A stretch of DNA of 64,000 nt from a virus, in IMG/VR virus record IMGVR_UViG_3300036945_001096, positions 1 to 64,000 of that record; one strand, given 5' to 3'. The position numbers were made by a program, and so were the translations under genes. How positions within the stretch are numbered: position 1 is the first letter of the stretch; each line of letters begins with the position of its first letter. The notes under the pieces were generated by a model that was given only the letters and a program-made list of their open reading frames with translations, was not told the origin of the DNA and ran no database searches. This document shows, one piece after another, positions 28,888 through 38,288 of the stretch.

Positions 28888-30657
28888 ATGGCTGCAGACG
28901 ATAAAAATACAGTATCCGGTGGTTTCTTTAAAAACCTTGTAAATAAGTTACCATACCAAACTCTTGATCTAAATGGATACTTAAATCAGATAAATCCTAA
29001 GTATCAAATATTCCAGGACACAGGGTCTAAACGTTCCGAAGCTTTAGCTCGTAATAGCGTATTTTTTGATAATGATTATAATAACACACCATCTGGTTCT
29101 ATAGCAAAAGGTGGCATATACAATGATATGGTATATGCCAATATACAGGCTGATAAGGGTGCGAGAATAATGGATTACAGAGTGATGGCGGCATTCTCTG
29201 AAATATCTGATTGTTTAGATGAGATTTGTGATGAAACAATCAATAAAGATCAAGCAGGTGATATTGTTAAGTTACAATTTAAAAATATTGACTTAAAAGA
29301 TATAGATAAGGAACAGATAATTAAAGAGTTTCAAAAATACGTAGAATATTTTAATCTTGAAAGAAAAGGCTGGGAATATTTTAGACAGTTAATAGTGGAG
29401 GGTGAAGTTTACTTTGAACATGTAGTTCATAAAAAGTTTCCAGAAGAAGGTATACTTGGCGTGGTACAGTTGCCTACGGAGTTAATCGATCCTATTTTTG
29501 ATAATATTCAGAATATGATTATTAAAGGTTATATTCTAAGAAAGCCTATTTTTGATCCTGCTAAGCCTAATAAAGTAATTAAGTATGAGTTTATCCCTAT
29601 GGATAAAAACCAGGTTACATATATTAATTCTGGCATATGGAATCAAGATAAATCTTTTAGATTACCGTTTATTGAAAATTCAAGAAGAGCTTACAGACAG
29701 TTATCTCTTATAGAAGACTCTATAGTAATATATAGATTGGTAAGAGCTCCTGAACGTCTAGTATTTAATGTTGATGTTGGTAACATGCCACCACCAAAAG
29801 CTGAAGCTTATTTACGTAAATTAATTCAAGAGTACTGGAGCAAGAAGACTTTCGACGTCAATCAATCTGGTATAGTTCAGAAATTTAATCCACAATCAAT
29901 GTTGGACTCTTTTTGGTTTGCAAAAAGACAAGGTAGCGAAGGCACATCTGTTACACAATTAGCTGGTGGTGCAAATCTTGGTGAGCTAACAGACTTAATG
30001 TACTTTGTAAACAAACTTTACAAATCATTAAAAGTACCTACTAATAGACTTAACTCTGAGAGTACTTTCAAAGATGGTGCAGAAATTTTAAGAGAAGAGC
30101 TCAAGTTTGCTAAGTTTATTATTCGCTTACAACAACAATTTGCAGGTGCATTAAAAAATGGATTTTTAACACACTTAAATCTTAAAGGTCTAGTAGAAAA
30201 ATACGACATTAAAGAACAGCATATATCATTAGAATTTAATGTACCTACTAACTTTTATGAGTTAAGAGAGAGCCAAAAATTAGAACTTAAAACAAATAAC
30301 TTTAATACCCTTGCGAGCAATCCTACTATCTCTCCTACATATTTACAAAAGAAAATTCTTGGTTGGAGTGATATTGACATTAAGGCAAATCGTGAATTCC
30401 TCCGTAAGGATAAAGAGCTTGAGTGGGAGCTTAATAATATTACAAATGCTGGTCCAAATTGGAGAGATCAACTACAGACAATGAGTCAACAAAATCAAGC
30501 AGCAGCAGGTAGTGAAATAGGTGGTGCGGGTGAGCAACAATCACCAGCAGGTTCACCACCGGAGTTTGGTGGAGGTCCCGCTGAAGTAGGTGGAGAAGCT
30601 CCAGTTGAAACTGGTGGTGCAGAAGCAGCACCAGCTGAAACACCCGCACCACAATAA
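28888..30657 (+). CDS. 20: portal vertex protein gp20
   Basis: 589 residues. Strong T4 gp20 resemblance: 'DYRVMAAFSEISDCLDEICDE' region, 'GEVYFEHVVHKK', 'LPTELIDPIF', and 'YFVNKLYKSLKVPTNRL' preceding 'GAEILREELKFAKFI'. The C-terminal ~70 residues are a Gly/Pro/Ala/Gln low-complexity tail. It forms the dodecameric DNA channel at the unique vertex. No capsid-targeting leader, as expected for a shell protein. Confidence 0.95.
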   Translation: MAADDKNTVSGGFFKNLVNKLPYQTLDLNGYLNQINPKYQIFQDTGSKRSEALARNSVFFDNDYNNTPSGSIAKGGIYNDMVYANIQADKGARIMDYRVMAAFSEISDCLDEICDETINKDQAGDIVKLQFKNIDLKDIDKEQIIKEFQKYVEYFNLERKGWEYFRQLIVEGEVYFEHVVHKKFPEEGILGVVQLPTELIDPIFDNIQNMIIKGYILRKPIFDPAKPNKVIKYEFIPMDKNQVTYINSGIWNQDKSFRLPFIENSRRAYRQLSLIEDSIVIYRLVRAPERLVFNVDVGNMPPPKAEAYLRKLIQEYWSKKTFDVNQSGIVQKFNPQSMLDSFWFAKRQGSEGTSVTQLAGGANLGELTDLMYFVNKLYKSLKVPTNRLNSESTFKDGAEILREELKFAKFIIRLQQQFAGALKNGFLTHLNLKGLVEKYDIKEQHISLEFNVPTNFYELRESQKLELKTNNFNTLASNPTISPTYLQKKILGWSDIDIKANREFLRKDKELEWELNNITNAGPNWRDQLQTMSQQNQAAAGSEIGGAGEQQSPAGSPPEFGGGPAEVGGEAPVETGGAEAAPAETPAPQ

Positions 30658-30683
30658 CGAAAACATTGACATCATAGACTCTT

Positions 30684-30691
30684 AATAAATA
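30684..30691 (+). promoter_or_regulatory. T4-type late promoter AATAAATA
   Basis: 5 nt before ATG 30697. Confidence 0.65.
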
Positions 30692-30696
30692 ACTAT

Positions 30697-31845
30697 ATGT
30701 CACAGTGCGATATAACACCCATCTCTGCTTTTCAAAGTACTAATCTTTCAAACAAGATAACTTCTTTTAATAGATTATCAGAAAGAATTCTTAGAAGCCT
30801 TGGTTACCCATTTATAAATGTAGAGGTTCATAGAGACCAGTTATATGAAAATATTAGCATAGCTTGTGAAATGTTTACTAAATTTGCCGGTTATACCAGA
30901 GAGTATATATTATTCAATAGTAACCTTTATGAGAAAGATGTTGGTATTAGACTAGACTCTTTAGTAACATTAAACGATGCAAGTGTGTTAGATCAGACAA
31001 AAGGTAAAACTTCTAACCCTCAATATACAAATTACGTACCACAGCAAACTGTTGCATACGTAGTAAATACAGCAACAAATTCAGGTTACTTTAATACATC
31101 TACAAGTTTATCTGCAGCACTAAGTGGTGGTCTATTTGTAAATGAAATATTTGATACAACAATATATAGTCAAATTACTGCTTTTAATTCATCTCTATCA
31201 GCTAATTTTACACAAACATCTCAAAGACAGATAACACAATTAGGTACACCAGTATCATCTACAAAATATAATAACTCTTTTGATTATGACGTAATGGATT
31301 ATCGTAAAGTAATCGCTATTACAGACTTTGAACAAGGATCTACAACAGGTATTAATACGCTGTTTACAATTGAACAAACATTAGCACAACAAACCTATTT
31401 CAGTTATGCGATGGGTAATTACGGCTTTGATTTAATAAGCTGGTATGTATTAAAGGACTGGTTAAACAATAGAGAGAAGTTACTGGCAATTAAACCTTCA
31501 TACGACTTTAATGAAAGAACTCAGTTAATGAGAATATATCCTCAACCAAAAGCTGGTGAAAGCACTTCACAATATTATGGTGTTATAAGCTGTTATGTTG
31601 AAAAGCCTTTAAGAGATGTAATACAAGAGCAGTGGGTATATCAATATTCTCTTGCATTAACAAAAATAGTACTTGCAAGAGTGCGTGGTAAGTACCAAGG
31701 TACTACATTATTCGGTGGTGGATCTGTAAATGCAGACATGTTATCGGAAGGTCTTGCTGAGAAGGAAAAACTCGAAGAGCAACTATATACCGGTGCTACA
31801 CCCGGGCTTGGTGATAATGAACCTCCTCTATTCTTTGTCGGCTAG
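30697..31845 (+). CDS. 13: neck protein gp13-like
   Basis: 382 residues (T4 gp13 is 309). The N-terminal 'ILRSLGYPFINVEVHRDQLY' matches the T4 pattern '[20 protein letters not shown]'. Near the C-terminus, 'QYSLALTKIVLARVRGKYQG' followed by Gly-rich loop and 'LAEKEKLEEQL' matches T4 '[20 protein letters not shown] ... LEKESLREEL'. The middle has a Ser/Thr/Asn-rich insert (about 110-190). gp13 joins the filled head to the tail. Confidence 0.8.
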   Translation: MSQCDITPISAFQSTNLSNKITSFNRLSERILRSLGYPFINVEVHRDQLYENISIACEMFTKFAGYTREYILFNSNLYEKDVGIRLDSLVTLNDASVLDQTKGKTSNPQYTNYVPQQTVAYVVNTATNSGYFNTSTSLSAALSGGLFVNEIFDTTIYSQITAFNSSLSANFTQTSQRQITQLGTPVSSTKYNNSFDYDVMDYRKVIAITDFEQGSTTGINTLFTIEQTLAQQTYFSYAMGNYGFDLISWYVLKDWLNNREKLLAIKPSYDFNERTQLMRIYPQPKAGESTSQYYGVISCYVEKPLRDVIQEQWVYQYSLALTKIVLARVRGKYQGTTLFGGGSVNADMLSEGLAEKEKLEEQLYTGATPGLGDNEPPLFFVG

Positions 31846-31866
31846 GGACTAGGTCACATAATAATA

Positions 31867-32712
31867 ATGATAACATTTAAGGACTATTTTTTAATTGAAC
31901 GTAAACGTAGAGAGGAGTATCATACTGGGTTCTCTATCGAGAACAAACTTAAAGATAGAGAAAATTATATATCTATATTATCTAGACTTGGGGTGTTTGA
32001 TAAATTAAATGCACAGCCAGTGGTTAGAATAGCATCTCTCCCAGATACCTATGATTTTGAACGTAAAATAATATCAAATCTACCTAATCCAACCATAGAG
32101 ATATATGGTGTCGATTATACCCCTACTAAAGCTTTTGAACAAGGTCGAAGATTTATTAGAGATGCATCTAATAATAAATTAAGTGTGTATGTGCCTTTTA
32201 CAAAAAGAAAAATTGTTAAGTTTGAAAATGTATTACAACAACCGCAAAAATTCATCAATGTTGTTGATAATAATATTGTAGACAAACCAATATTATTCGA
32301 TATAGTCGATTATGATACTACTACTACAGCAATACCAGAGGCTATAGATGCGATAGCACATGTATTCAATAATCTTACACCTAATGGATTTATTCATGTT
32401 ACATTCACTAATCTAATTAGATCTAAGTCTTATATAGATACCAGAATTAATAGGTCTAAGTATGATGAGAGTGATACAATAAACACTACTGAACCAGATG
32501 ATGCTAATTTCTATGAGTTACCGGAAGACGCATATATAGATGAGTTTAACATAAACATAGGTAAAAATATTAAGAACAACCTACTACAAGTTAAAAATGC
32601 TAACTACACTACTGCTAATTTGATTAGCCATGGTCTCAAACATGTACATGTGTCTTTATATCCGAGTAAATGGGGTAATGCAATGATGTATAGTGGTGTG
32701 TTTGTAAAATGA
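31867..32712 (+). CDS. predicted capsid-targeted protein, possible Rossmann/MTase-like fold
   Basis: 281 residues. Leader MITFKDYFLIE-RKRR, cut after Glu11. The mature part shows 'TIEIYGVDYTPTKAFEQGRRF' and 'FDIVDYDTTTTAIPEAIDAIAHVFNNLTPNGFIHVTF', a rhythm like class I methyltransferases, but the SAM-binding glycine motif is not evident. Sits among head genes. Confidence 0.55.
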   Translation: MITFKDYFLIERKRREEYHTGFSIENKLKDRENYISILSRLGVFDKLNAQPVVRIASLPDTYDFERKIISNLPNPTIEIYGVDYTPTKAFEQGRRFIRDASNNKLSVYVPFTKRKIVKFENVLQQPQKFINVVDNNIVDKPILFDIVDYDTTTTAIPEAIDAIAHVFNNLTPNGFIHVTFTNLIRSKSYIDTRINRSKYDESDTINTTEPDDANFYELPEDAYIDEFNINIGKNIKNNLLQVKNANYTTANLISHGLKHVHVSLYPSKWGNAMMYSGVFVK

Positions 32713-32741
32713 AAACATTTAACTTTTTAAATAGTTAATTT

Positions 32742-33191
32742 ATGGCCAATAAATATAAGCAAGGAATTTACCGACCGATTAATATAGAAAAATATCTAGG
32801 AAAGAACAATCCTGTATATCGTAGTGGTTGGGAGTTAAAATTCTTTAGATGGGCTGATACAAATCCTAATATATTAGCATGGGGTAGTGAAAATATAATT
32901 GTACCATATATCAACCCTTTAGATCAGAAAGTTCACAGATATTTTGTAGATAATTTTGTTGTCTTTAAAGATAAAGACGGTAATAAACAAAAACTTTTGA
33001 TAGAAATTAAGCCTAGCAAACAAACGGTACAACCAGTACCTACAAAAGGTAAACATAAAAAAACAATACTATACGAACAAACTACCTGGATTACCAATCA
33101 AGCAAAATGGATAGCAGCTAAAGAATGGGCTAAAAGAAAGAATATGGAGTTTATTATACTAACAGAAAAAGAATTAAATATAAAAACTTAA
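32742..33191 (+). CDS. 4: head completion nuclease-fold protein gp4
   Basis: 149 residues, close to T4 gp4. Signature 'VYRSGWELKFFRWADTNPNI' then 'HRYFVDNFVVF' then 'LLIEIKPSKQT', i.e. a PD-(D/E)XK-like E...D...E-x-K arrangement. T4 gp4 acts on packaged heads before tail attachment. Located between gene 13 and gene 21. Confidence 0.88.
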   Translation: MANKYKQGIYRPINIEKYLGKNNPVYRSGWELKFFRWADTNPNILAWGSENIIVPYINPLDQKVHRYFVDNFVVFKDKDGNKQKLLIEIKPSKQTVQPVPTKGKHKKTILYEQTTWITNQAKWIAAKEWAKRKNMEFIILTEKELNIKT

Positions 33192-33210
33192 TGGATATGA
33201 TACACCATCA

Positions 33211-33218
33211 TATAAATA
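33211..33218 (+). promoter_or_regulatory. T4-type late promoter TATAAATA
   Basis: Perfect octamer 7 nt before ATG 33226. Confidence 0.75.
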
Positions 33219-33225
33219 ATATTAA

Positions 33226-33888
33226 ATGAGTTTTAGACTAATAGTTGAGACACCTACTAATAACAACGATTTTTCTTATATCGTTGAAGAGCGTAATGCT
33301 AATGAACCTAGAACACTCTATATAAAGGGGCCATATATGATGGCAGAGGGTGTCAATAGAAATAAGCGTCTATATCCTATCGATGAAATGGTCCGTGAAG
33401 TTCAGCGCTACGAAGATGATATGATTAAGCCTGGTAGAGCAATGGGTGAACTTAATCACCCTACCACAGCTGACGTAGATCTATCTAGAGTCTGTCACTT
33501 AGTTACAGAACTAAAAAGAGATGGTAATGTATTTTACGGTAAAAGTAAAGTACTATCAACACCTACAGGTCTTATAGTTCGCTCACTTATTAACGACGGT
33601 GTTAAAGTTGGTATGAGTTCTAGAGCTTTAGGGCAATTAATACCTGAATCAAACGGTTGTAATAGAGTAAAAGATTTTAGACTAGTAGCAATCGATTGCG
33701 TTGCAGATCCAAGTTTCGGTAAAGCGTTTGTTAATGGTATTCTCGAATCTAAACAATATGTATTGAGAGAGAATGGACATTATGAAGAATTATATGATAC
33801 TTTTGAAAAGAAGTTAATAACTTTACCTCGCTCCGATAAAGATCAATATCTACGTAGCGCGATTCTTAGTTTTATAAATAAATTATAA
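33226..33888 (+). CDS. 21: prohead core protease gp21
   Basis: 220 residues. Serine-protease signatures of T4 gp21: His78 in 'MGELNHPT' and Ser131/132 in 'KVGMSSRALG', with 'DCVADPSFG' following as the likely third residue region. The protein begins MSFRLIVE-T, itself a hydrophobic-x-Glu site fitting self-processing at Glu8. It should mature gp23, gp22 and all leader-bearing cargo proteins of this window. Confidence 0.93.
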   Translation: MSFRLIVETPTNNNDFSYIVEERNANEPRTLYIKGPYMMAEGVNRNKRLYPIDEMVREVQRYEDDMIKPGRAMGELNHPTTADVDLSRVCHLVTELKRDGNVFYGKSKVLSTPTGLIVRSLINDGVKVGMSSRALGQLIPESNGCNRVKDFRLVAIDCVADPSFGKAFVNGILESKQYVLRENGHYEELYDTFEKKLITLPRSDKDQYLRSAILSFINKL

Positions 33889-33889
33889 T

Positions 33890-34084
33890 ATGAGAAAAAA
33901 ACATAAGATAAAAGAAAAGGTAAAAAAACACAGTAAGCGTTCTGTAGTTAAAGAGTCCTTGCATAATTTTATTGACAATATATTGAGTAATAAGCCTAAA
34001 TCTGCTAAAGACTCAATAAAAGTTGCCATTGAACAAAAAATAAAGCAAAAAATAATAAATAATAATAACGCAAAACTTTTCTAA
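33890..34084 (+). CDS. small basic prohead core protein
   Basis: 64 residues, about one third Lys/Arg. It sits between genes 21 and 22, where T4-like phages place small core proteins (T4 places genes 67 and 68 before 21). Homology to gp67/gp68 cannot be claimed; a scaffold-core or DNA-binding role is inferred from charge and position. Confidence 0.6.
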   Translation: MRKKHKIKEKVKKHSKRSVVKESLHNFIDNILSNKPKSAKDSIKVAIEQKIKQKIINNNNAKLF

Positions 34085-34087
34085 TTT

Positions 34088-34942
34088 ATGGAGAATATTA
34101 ACGAACAATTAAAAGACCTCTCACCTGAATCTTTAAAAATGATTCAAGAGGCTATTGAATCAAAGGTAAAAGCAAAAGTTGAACTCCATGTTGAGAAAGC
34201 TCTTGCTGAACAAGATGAACTTTATACTAAGAAGCTCGAGCAACTACTCGAAGCTATTGATAAAGATCATACAATTAAATTAGAAAAGGTAGTAGAAGCT
34301 ATTGAACTAGATAGAGCAAACAAACTTAAGAAGGTTGTTTCTAAGTATGAGAGAACACTAAATGAAGATGCTAAGAAGTTTAAACAAACCTTAGTTGAAT
34401 CTATCAGTGACTATCTCGAAGCTTATCTTGAAGAGATAGTACCTGCTGCTGACATTCAAGAAGCTGTTAAAAACAAGAAAGCAGCCAAACTACTTGAATC
34501 ACTACGAAACACTTTAGCTGTCACATCTGCACTTGAAAGAGATTCTATCAAAGATGCAGTGCTTGATGGTAAAAACCAAATAAATGAAGCTTCTAAAAAG
34601 CTTGAGTCTATCCAAAGCGAAAACGCTATGTTAAAAGAATCCCTACAGCAAATACAAGCTGGTTTGATTCTAGAACAAAAAACCGCCAAACTTAACGATC
34701 AAGAAAAATATTACGTTAAGAAAGTAATGGCTGGCAAATCGCTGGAATTTATAAATGAAAATTTTGATTACACAGTCAAACTCTTCAATAAGAAATTAAC
34801 AGATAGACTCGAAGTCTTGAAAGAAGAAGCACTAAATGAGCGCCAAGATGTTGATCATGTTGTTACAGAACAGACAGAAGAAGTGATCACAGAAGGCGTG
34901 CAACAAATTTCTCCTTACCTAAAAGAATTAGGTAAGTACTAA
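34088..34942 (+). CDS. 22: prohead scaffold protein gp22
   Basis: 284 residues, almost entirely charged coiled coil (EKALAEQDELYTKKLEQLLE ...), directly upstream of the capsid gene as in T4. Contains 'VAPADIQEAV'-like and 'LNDQEKYYVKKVMAGKS' segments typical of T4-like scaffolds. Multiple L/I-x-E sites fit degradation by gp21. Confidence 0.88.
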   Translation: MENINEQLKDLSPESLKMIQEAIESKVKAKVELHVEKALAEQDELYTKKLEQLLEAIDKDHTIKLEKVVEAIELDRANKLKKVVSKYERTLNEDAKKFKQTLVESISDYLEAYLEEIVPAADIQEAVKNKKAAKLLESLRNTLAVTSALERDSIKDAVLDGKNQINEASKKLESIQSENAMLKESLQQIQAGLILEQKTAKLNDQEKYYVKKVMAGKSLEFINENFDYTVKLFNKKLTDRLEVLKEEALNERQDVDHVVTEQTEEVITEGVQQISPYLKELGKY

Positions 34943-35007
34943 GAGAAGAATTAGGCTATTTTTTCCTGAGTTACCTGGTAAAAAACCCTGGGGTCGAAGA
35001 AAAAAGG

Positions 35008-35015
35008 AATAAATA
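35008..35015 (+). promoter_or_regulatory. T4-type late promoter AATAAATA
   Basis: 7 nt before ATG 35023 of the capsid gene. Confidence 0.65.
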
Positions 35016-35022
35016 ATTATCG

Positions 35023-36477
35023 ATGAACACTATTCGTCCTACACAAGCATATATCAATGAATCAAGAGCAAAGGCGCTTCTTGAGAAGTGGGGTCCAGTT
35101 TTGGATTACTCTTCTAAGAACGTTGCTCCGATTGAAGACAACCACACCCGTTTAAATACAGCAATGCTATTGGAAAACCAAGAGCAATGGTGTATGGTTA
35201 ACGAAGCTGGTCCTAACTACAACCCATCCGGTACAGTTAATACTGCCGGTTTCGGTGGTGCAGTTGGTGGCACAGCAGGTATGAACTCATGGAACTCTAC
35301 CGGTACACCTGGTACAGATACATACGCACCTGGTGACTACCGTCTTCCAAAAATCTTGATCCCCATGATCCGCCGTACTTTCCCAGAGCTTATCTCTAAC
35401 GAAATTGTCGGCGTTCAACCAATGGCTGGTCCAGTAGGTCTCGCATTCGCTCTTCGTTATCGCTACACAGGTAGCACTTTAGGTTCTAATGGCAACGCTC
35501 CTGCCGGTCAGTCTGGTATTCTTACCTCTGCAGCTGGTCAGGAAGCAGGCTATCAGTACCTTAACAGTGCTTACACCGGTACATCCGCAGCCTACCTTTC
35601 TGGTAGCTCTGCATTGCCCGTTAATTTTATTAATAACGGTCAAAATAACGGTGTAGCAGCTCTTCTATCAAGCTTTGAAATCTCGGAAAACATTCCGACA
35701 TTTGAAGTTTCATTTGAAAAGACTGCTGTTGAAGCTGGTACAAGACGCTTAGGCGCCCGCTGGTCCGTAGAGCTTGAGCAAGACCTCAAGAACATGAACG
35801 GTATTGATATCGACACTGAATTAACAAACGCTATGAGCTATGAAATTCAGGCCGAAATCGACCGTGAAATGATTATTAGAATGATCCAAGTCGCCCTCAA
35901 TGCAGGTGCTGGCGTTGGTTATTCTATCTGGTCTCCTGCTTCAGCAGATGGCCGTTGGTTGGTCGAACGTAACCGTGACTTCTATCAAAGACTAATTATC
36001 GAAGCTAACCGTATTGCTGTACGTAATCGTCGTGGCGCTGCAAACTTCATTGTTGCAACACCTCGCGTTTGCGCAATCCTTGAAATGCTACCTGAATTCC
36101 AATGGGTACCAGTTCAAGGCAATGTTAACACACAGCCAGTCGGTGTTGCTAAGGTAGGTAGCCTTGGTGGTCGTTTCCAGGTTTACAGAGACACCAGAAC
36201 AGAAGGTCAATACGTTGATACTACAAATCGTCCAGAATATGCACTACTTGGCTACAAGGGTCCAGAATTCTACGATACCGGTATCATCTACTGCCCATAC
36301 ATACCTGTTATGGTACAACGCACCATTGGTCAGAACGACTTTGCACCACGTGTTGGTCTATTAACCCGTTACGGTGTTGTAGACAACATTTTCGGCGCAA
36401 ACCTCTACTACCACGTTATTATAGTAAGCGGACTCGGTCAGGCATTCACACCTGGCAATCAGTCAGTTTACTTCTAA
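35023..36477 (+). CDS. 23: major capsid protein gp23
   Basis: 484 residues. T4 gp23 signatures: 'LIPMIRRTFPELISNEIVGVQPM', 'TGPVGLAFALRYRY'-like, 'RRLGARWSVELEQDLKNMNGID', 'AEIDREM', and 'GRFQVYRDT'. The N-terminal pro-region has sites at Y-I-N-E13 and M-V-N-E61/A; the latter matches the position of T4 maturation cleavage (after residue 65). Codon use is the most GC-rich and uniform of the window, as expected for the most abundant protein. Confidence 0.97.
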   Translation: MNTIRPTQAYINESRAKALLEKWGPVLDYSSKNVAPIEDNHTRLNTAMLLENQEQWCMVNEAGPNYNPSGTVNTAGFGGAVGGTAGMNSWNSTGTPGTDTYAPGDYRLPKILIPMIRRTFPELISNEIVGVQPMAGPVGLAFALRYRYTGSTLGSNGNAPAGQSGILTSAAGQEAGYQYLNSAYTGTSAAYLSGSSALPVNFINNGQNNGVAALLSSFEISENIPTFEVSFEKTAVEAGTRRLGARWSVELEQDLKNMNGIDIDTELTNAMSYEIQAEIDREMIIRMIQVALNAGAGVGYSIWSPASADGRWLVERNRDFYQRLIIEANRIAVRNRRGAANFIVATPRVCAILEMLPEFQWVPVQGNVNTQPVGVAKVGSLGGRFQVYRDTRTEGQYVDTTNRPEYALLGYKGPEFYDTGIIYCPYIPVMVQRTIGQNDFAPRVGLLTRYGVVDNIFGANLYYHVIIVSGLGQAFTPGNQSVYF

Positions 36478-36512
36478 GCTTAACGCTAGTACAACGAATC
36501 ATAAACAACTTC

Positions 36513-36544
36513 AGAGCTGCTCGAAAGAGCAGCTCTTTTTTATG
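36513..36544 (+). terminator. rho-independent terminator of gene 23
   Basis: AGAGCTGCT/AGCAGCTCT stem with T6 after it. Confidence 0.88.
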
Positions 36545-36570
36545 TCTATATTTGTAATACAGACATAAAA

Positions 36571-36600
36571 AAAAAGCAGCTATAAAAAGCTGCTTTTTTA
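36571..36600 (-). terminator. terminator facing the minus-strand operon (bidirectional)
   Basis: AAAAAGCAGCT/AGCTGCTTTTTT; a third small hairpin TATGTCT/AGACATA at 36541-36567 separates it from the gene 23 terminator. Confidence 0.8.
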
Positions 36601-36622
36601 AACTAATGGTTAGATTTAATAG

Positions 36623-36877
36623 TTATACAGGTTCTACTTCTATACTTGAAAGTTTATTTTTTAGTACGCTATATAAATGATTATATATACCTGTTTCTGT
36701 TATTTCATTTACAATATAACAAGTAAAAGATTGTATACCTGGTGATATTTCATGGAGAGAAATCTTCATATTACTTCCTTGTTGTGCTAAATTAATTTCG
36801 TTTCCTAACTCATCAGAAATTAAAAAACGAAAGTTTTCTAAATCTGTAGCTGTCATTATGTCGATATATGTTGTCAT
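36623..36877 (-). CDS. small structural-operon protein (84 aa)
   Basis: Beta-rich with 'FRFLISDELGNEINLAQQG'. It overlaps the lectin-like gene upstream by 4 nt and ends the operon. Possibly a fibre assembly or attachment protein; no family recognised. Confidence 0.55.
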   Translation of the reverse strand: MTTYIDIMTATDLENFRFLISDELGNEINLAQQGSNMKISLHEISPGIQSFTCYIVNEITETGIYNHLYSVLKNKLSSIEVEPV

Positions 36878-37677
36878 GGTAATAACGAAACTGCTGATAC
36901 GTATTGAGATATTCTATTTTCAATCTTTTGAAGATCTACGTTTCTACCGCATGAATAAAATTGTAGTCTTGTCATACCTATAGGTGTATTAGAAGCACCG
37001 CCTAGATTTCTTGTATATACGTAAATATTACTTGCTGTAGTTGTTGCTCTCGATCCACGCGTAAAAGAATTATTGGTGCTTGTAGCTCTCATATTAAATG
37101 TAGTGGATGATGCTCTTGTAATACCCAGCAGATTATTAGTGTAATCAAAACCAGTAGAAAAATATCCATCAGGGTTGGTAGCTCTGCAATAACTACCTAA
37201 ACCTAATGTAGATCTAAATAATGTCATTCTAGAATTTGAATCTGTAATATCTCCCATTATATTACCAAAAGATCCGAAAGGTATTGATGAAGCATATGTT
37301 GCTATATGTATATCATCTAATCCAACGCTTTTTGAATCGAATCCTGTATCGATATAAGCATTTACAGAAGTTGATGGTGATTCTAATCCAGTTTTTCTAT
37401 CATAATTAGATGAGGTAAAATTATAACTTATAGGTGCAGCACCTTTTAGTGGTACTAAAGCACCTTGAATAGTGTGTGGGCCACACAATAAACATGAATT
37501 GTTAATGTATTGCCAAGTGTTATCGCGTTTACAATTAAAGATAAAAGTTCGTATTGCATCTTTTACAATAGTTTCCAGTGGTTGACCATCTGCTTGTTCA
37601 ACACTTTTTATATATTTTAGCGCATCATAATCATACGTTTGTGCGCAACATAATATCATGAAATCTTTAAGTATCAT
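36874..37677 (-). CDS. putative lectin-like beta-sandwich fibre protein (267 aa)
   Basis: The central and C-terminal parts show 'SSTTFNMRATSTNNSFTRGSR' and 'NIYVYTRNLGGASNTPIGMTRLQFYSCGRNVD', a pattern I associate with concanavalin-like domains in phage tail fibres. The N-terminal 90 residues carry several cysteines. Overlaps both neighbours by 4 nt. Confidence 0.55.
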   Translation of the reverse strand: MILKDFMILCCAQTYDYDALKYIKSVEQADGQPLETIVKDAIRTFIFNCKRDNTWQYINNSCLLCGPHTIQGALVPLKGAAPISYNFTSSNYDRKTGLESPSTSVNAYIDTGFDSKSVGLDDIHIATYASSIPFGSFGNIMGDITDSNSRMTLFRSTLGLGSYCRATNPDGYFSTGFDYTNNLLGITRASSTTFNMRATSTNNSFTRGSRATTTASNIYVYTRNLGGASNTPIGMTRLQFYSCGRNVDLQKIENRISQYVSAVSLLP

Positions 37678-38261
37678 AGATCGAAGCCACCTATACCAAA
37701 AAGAATATTATTTGATTTATATATAAATAAGCTACCGAATTGTGTGGAGCATCTATTGGAGAATGCACAAATCATTGGCACTTGTGTTGATGATATGTAT
37801 ATAGTACCTGTACCTATATTTGTTATACCCATATTAAAACCGTTAGAAAGTTCTGATGGTAGTATAACACTTAAATTAGTAGAATTTGTATTTAAATTAT
37901 ATACTCTACTGTTATCATATGTATTATCAGCAGTTATAGATGTAACTGCCGTTAATGGAAAGAAGCCTGAGGTAATACTATCAAAATTACCAGAAGTTGC
38001 ATTTATGTAAGACGTATTTATTGTATTACTCGTAAATGCTACTGCATTTACGTTAGTACCAGCTACCGTATTAGCTAATATAGAAGCTGCTGTAATCGTG
38101 CTACTCGTCTCTATAGAATCACTAAGATTGCCAAGAAAATCATTGACAGTGATTTTCTTGGATTCACCTGAAGGTAAAGTTTGTAGACTAACAACGTACA
38201 GTAAGTCGGTACTTTGCACTGATGAAAGTGCGTCTAACTCTGTTAATTTTGTATCTGCCAT
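37674..38261 (-). CDS. small fibre-like protein (195 aa)
   Basis: Starts ADTKLTELDAL...DLLYVVSLQTLPSGESKKITV, the attachment-type N-terminus common to phage fibre proteins and also seen in the proteins at 26571 and 61929. Then a Ser/Thr/Asn-rich beta region. First gene of a three-gene late operon. Confidence 0.6.
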   Translation of the reverse strand: MADTKLTELDALSSVQSTDLLYVVSLQTLPSGESKKITVNDFLGNLSDSIETSSTITAASILANTVAGTNVNAVAFTSNTINTSYINATSGNFDSITSGFFPLTAVTSITADNTYDNSRVYNLNTNSTNLSVILPSELSNGFNMGITNIGTGTIYISSTQVPMICAFSNRCSTQFGSLFIYKSNNILFGIGGFDL

Positions 38262-38266
38262 AATAT

Positions 38267-38274
38267 TATTTATT
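38267..38274 (-). promoter_or_regulatory. T4-type late promoter AATAAATA (minus strand)
   Basis: TATTTATT on the plus strand, 5 nt before the ATG at 38261. Confidence 0.65.
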
Positions 38275-38288
38275 AACTGATTTAGTTA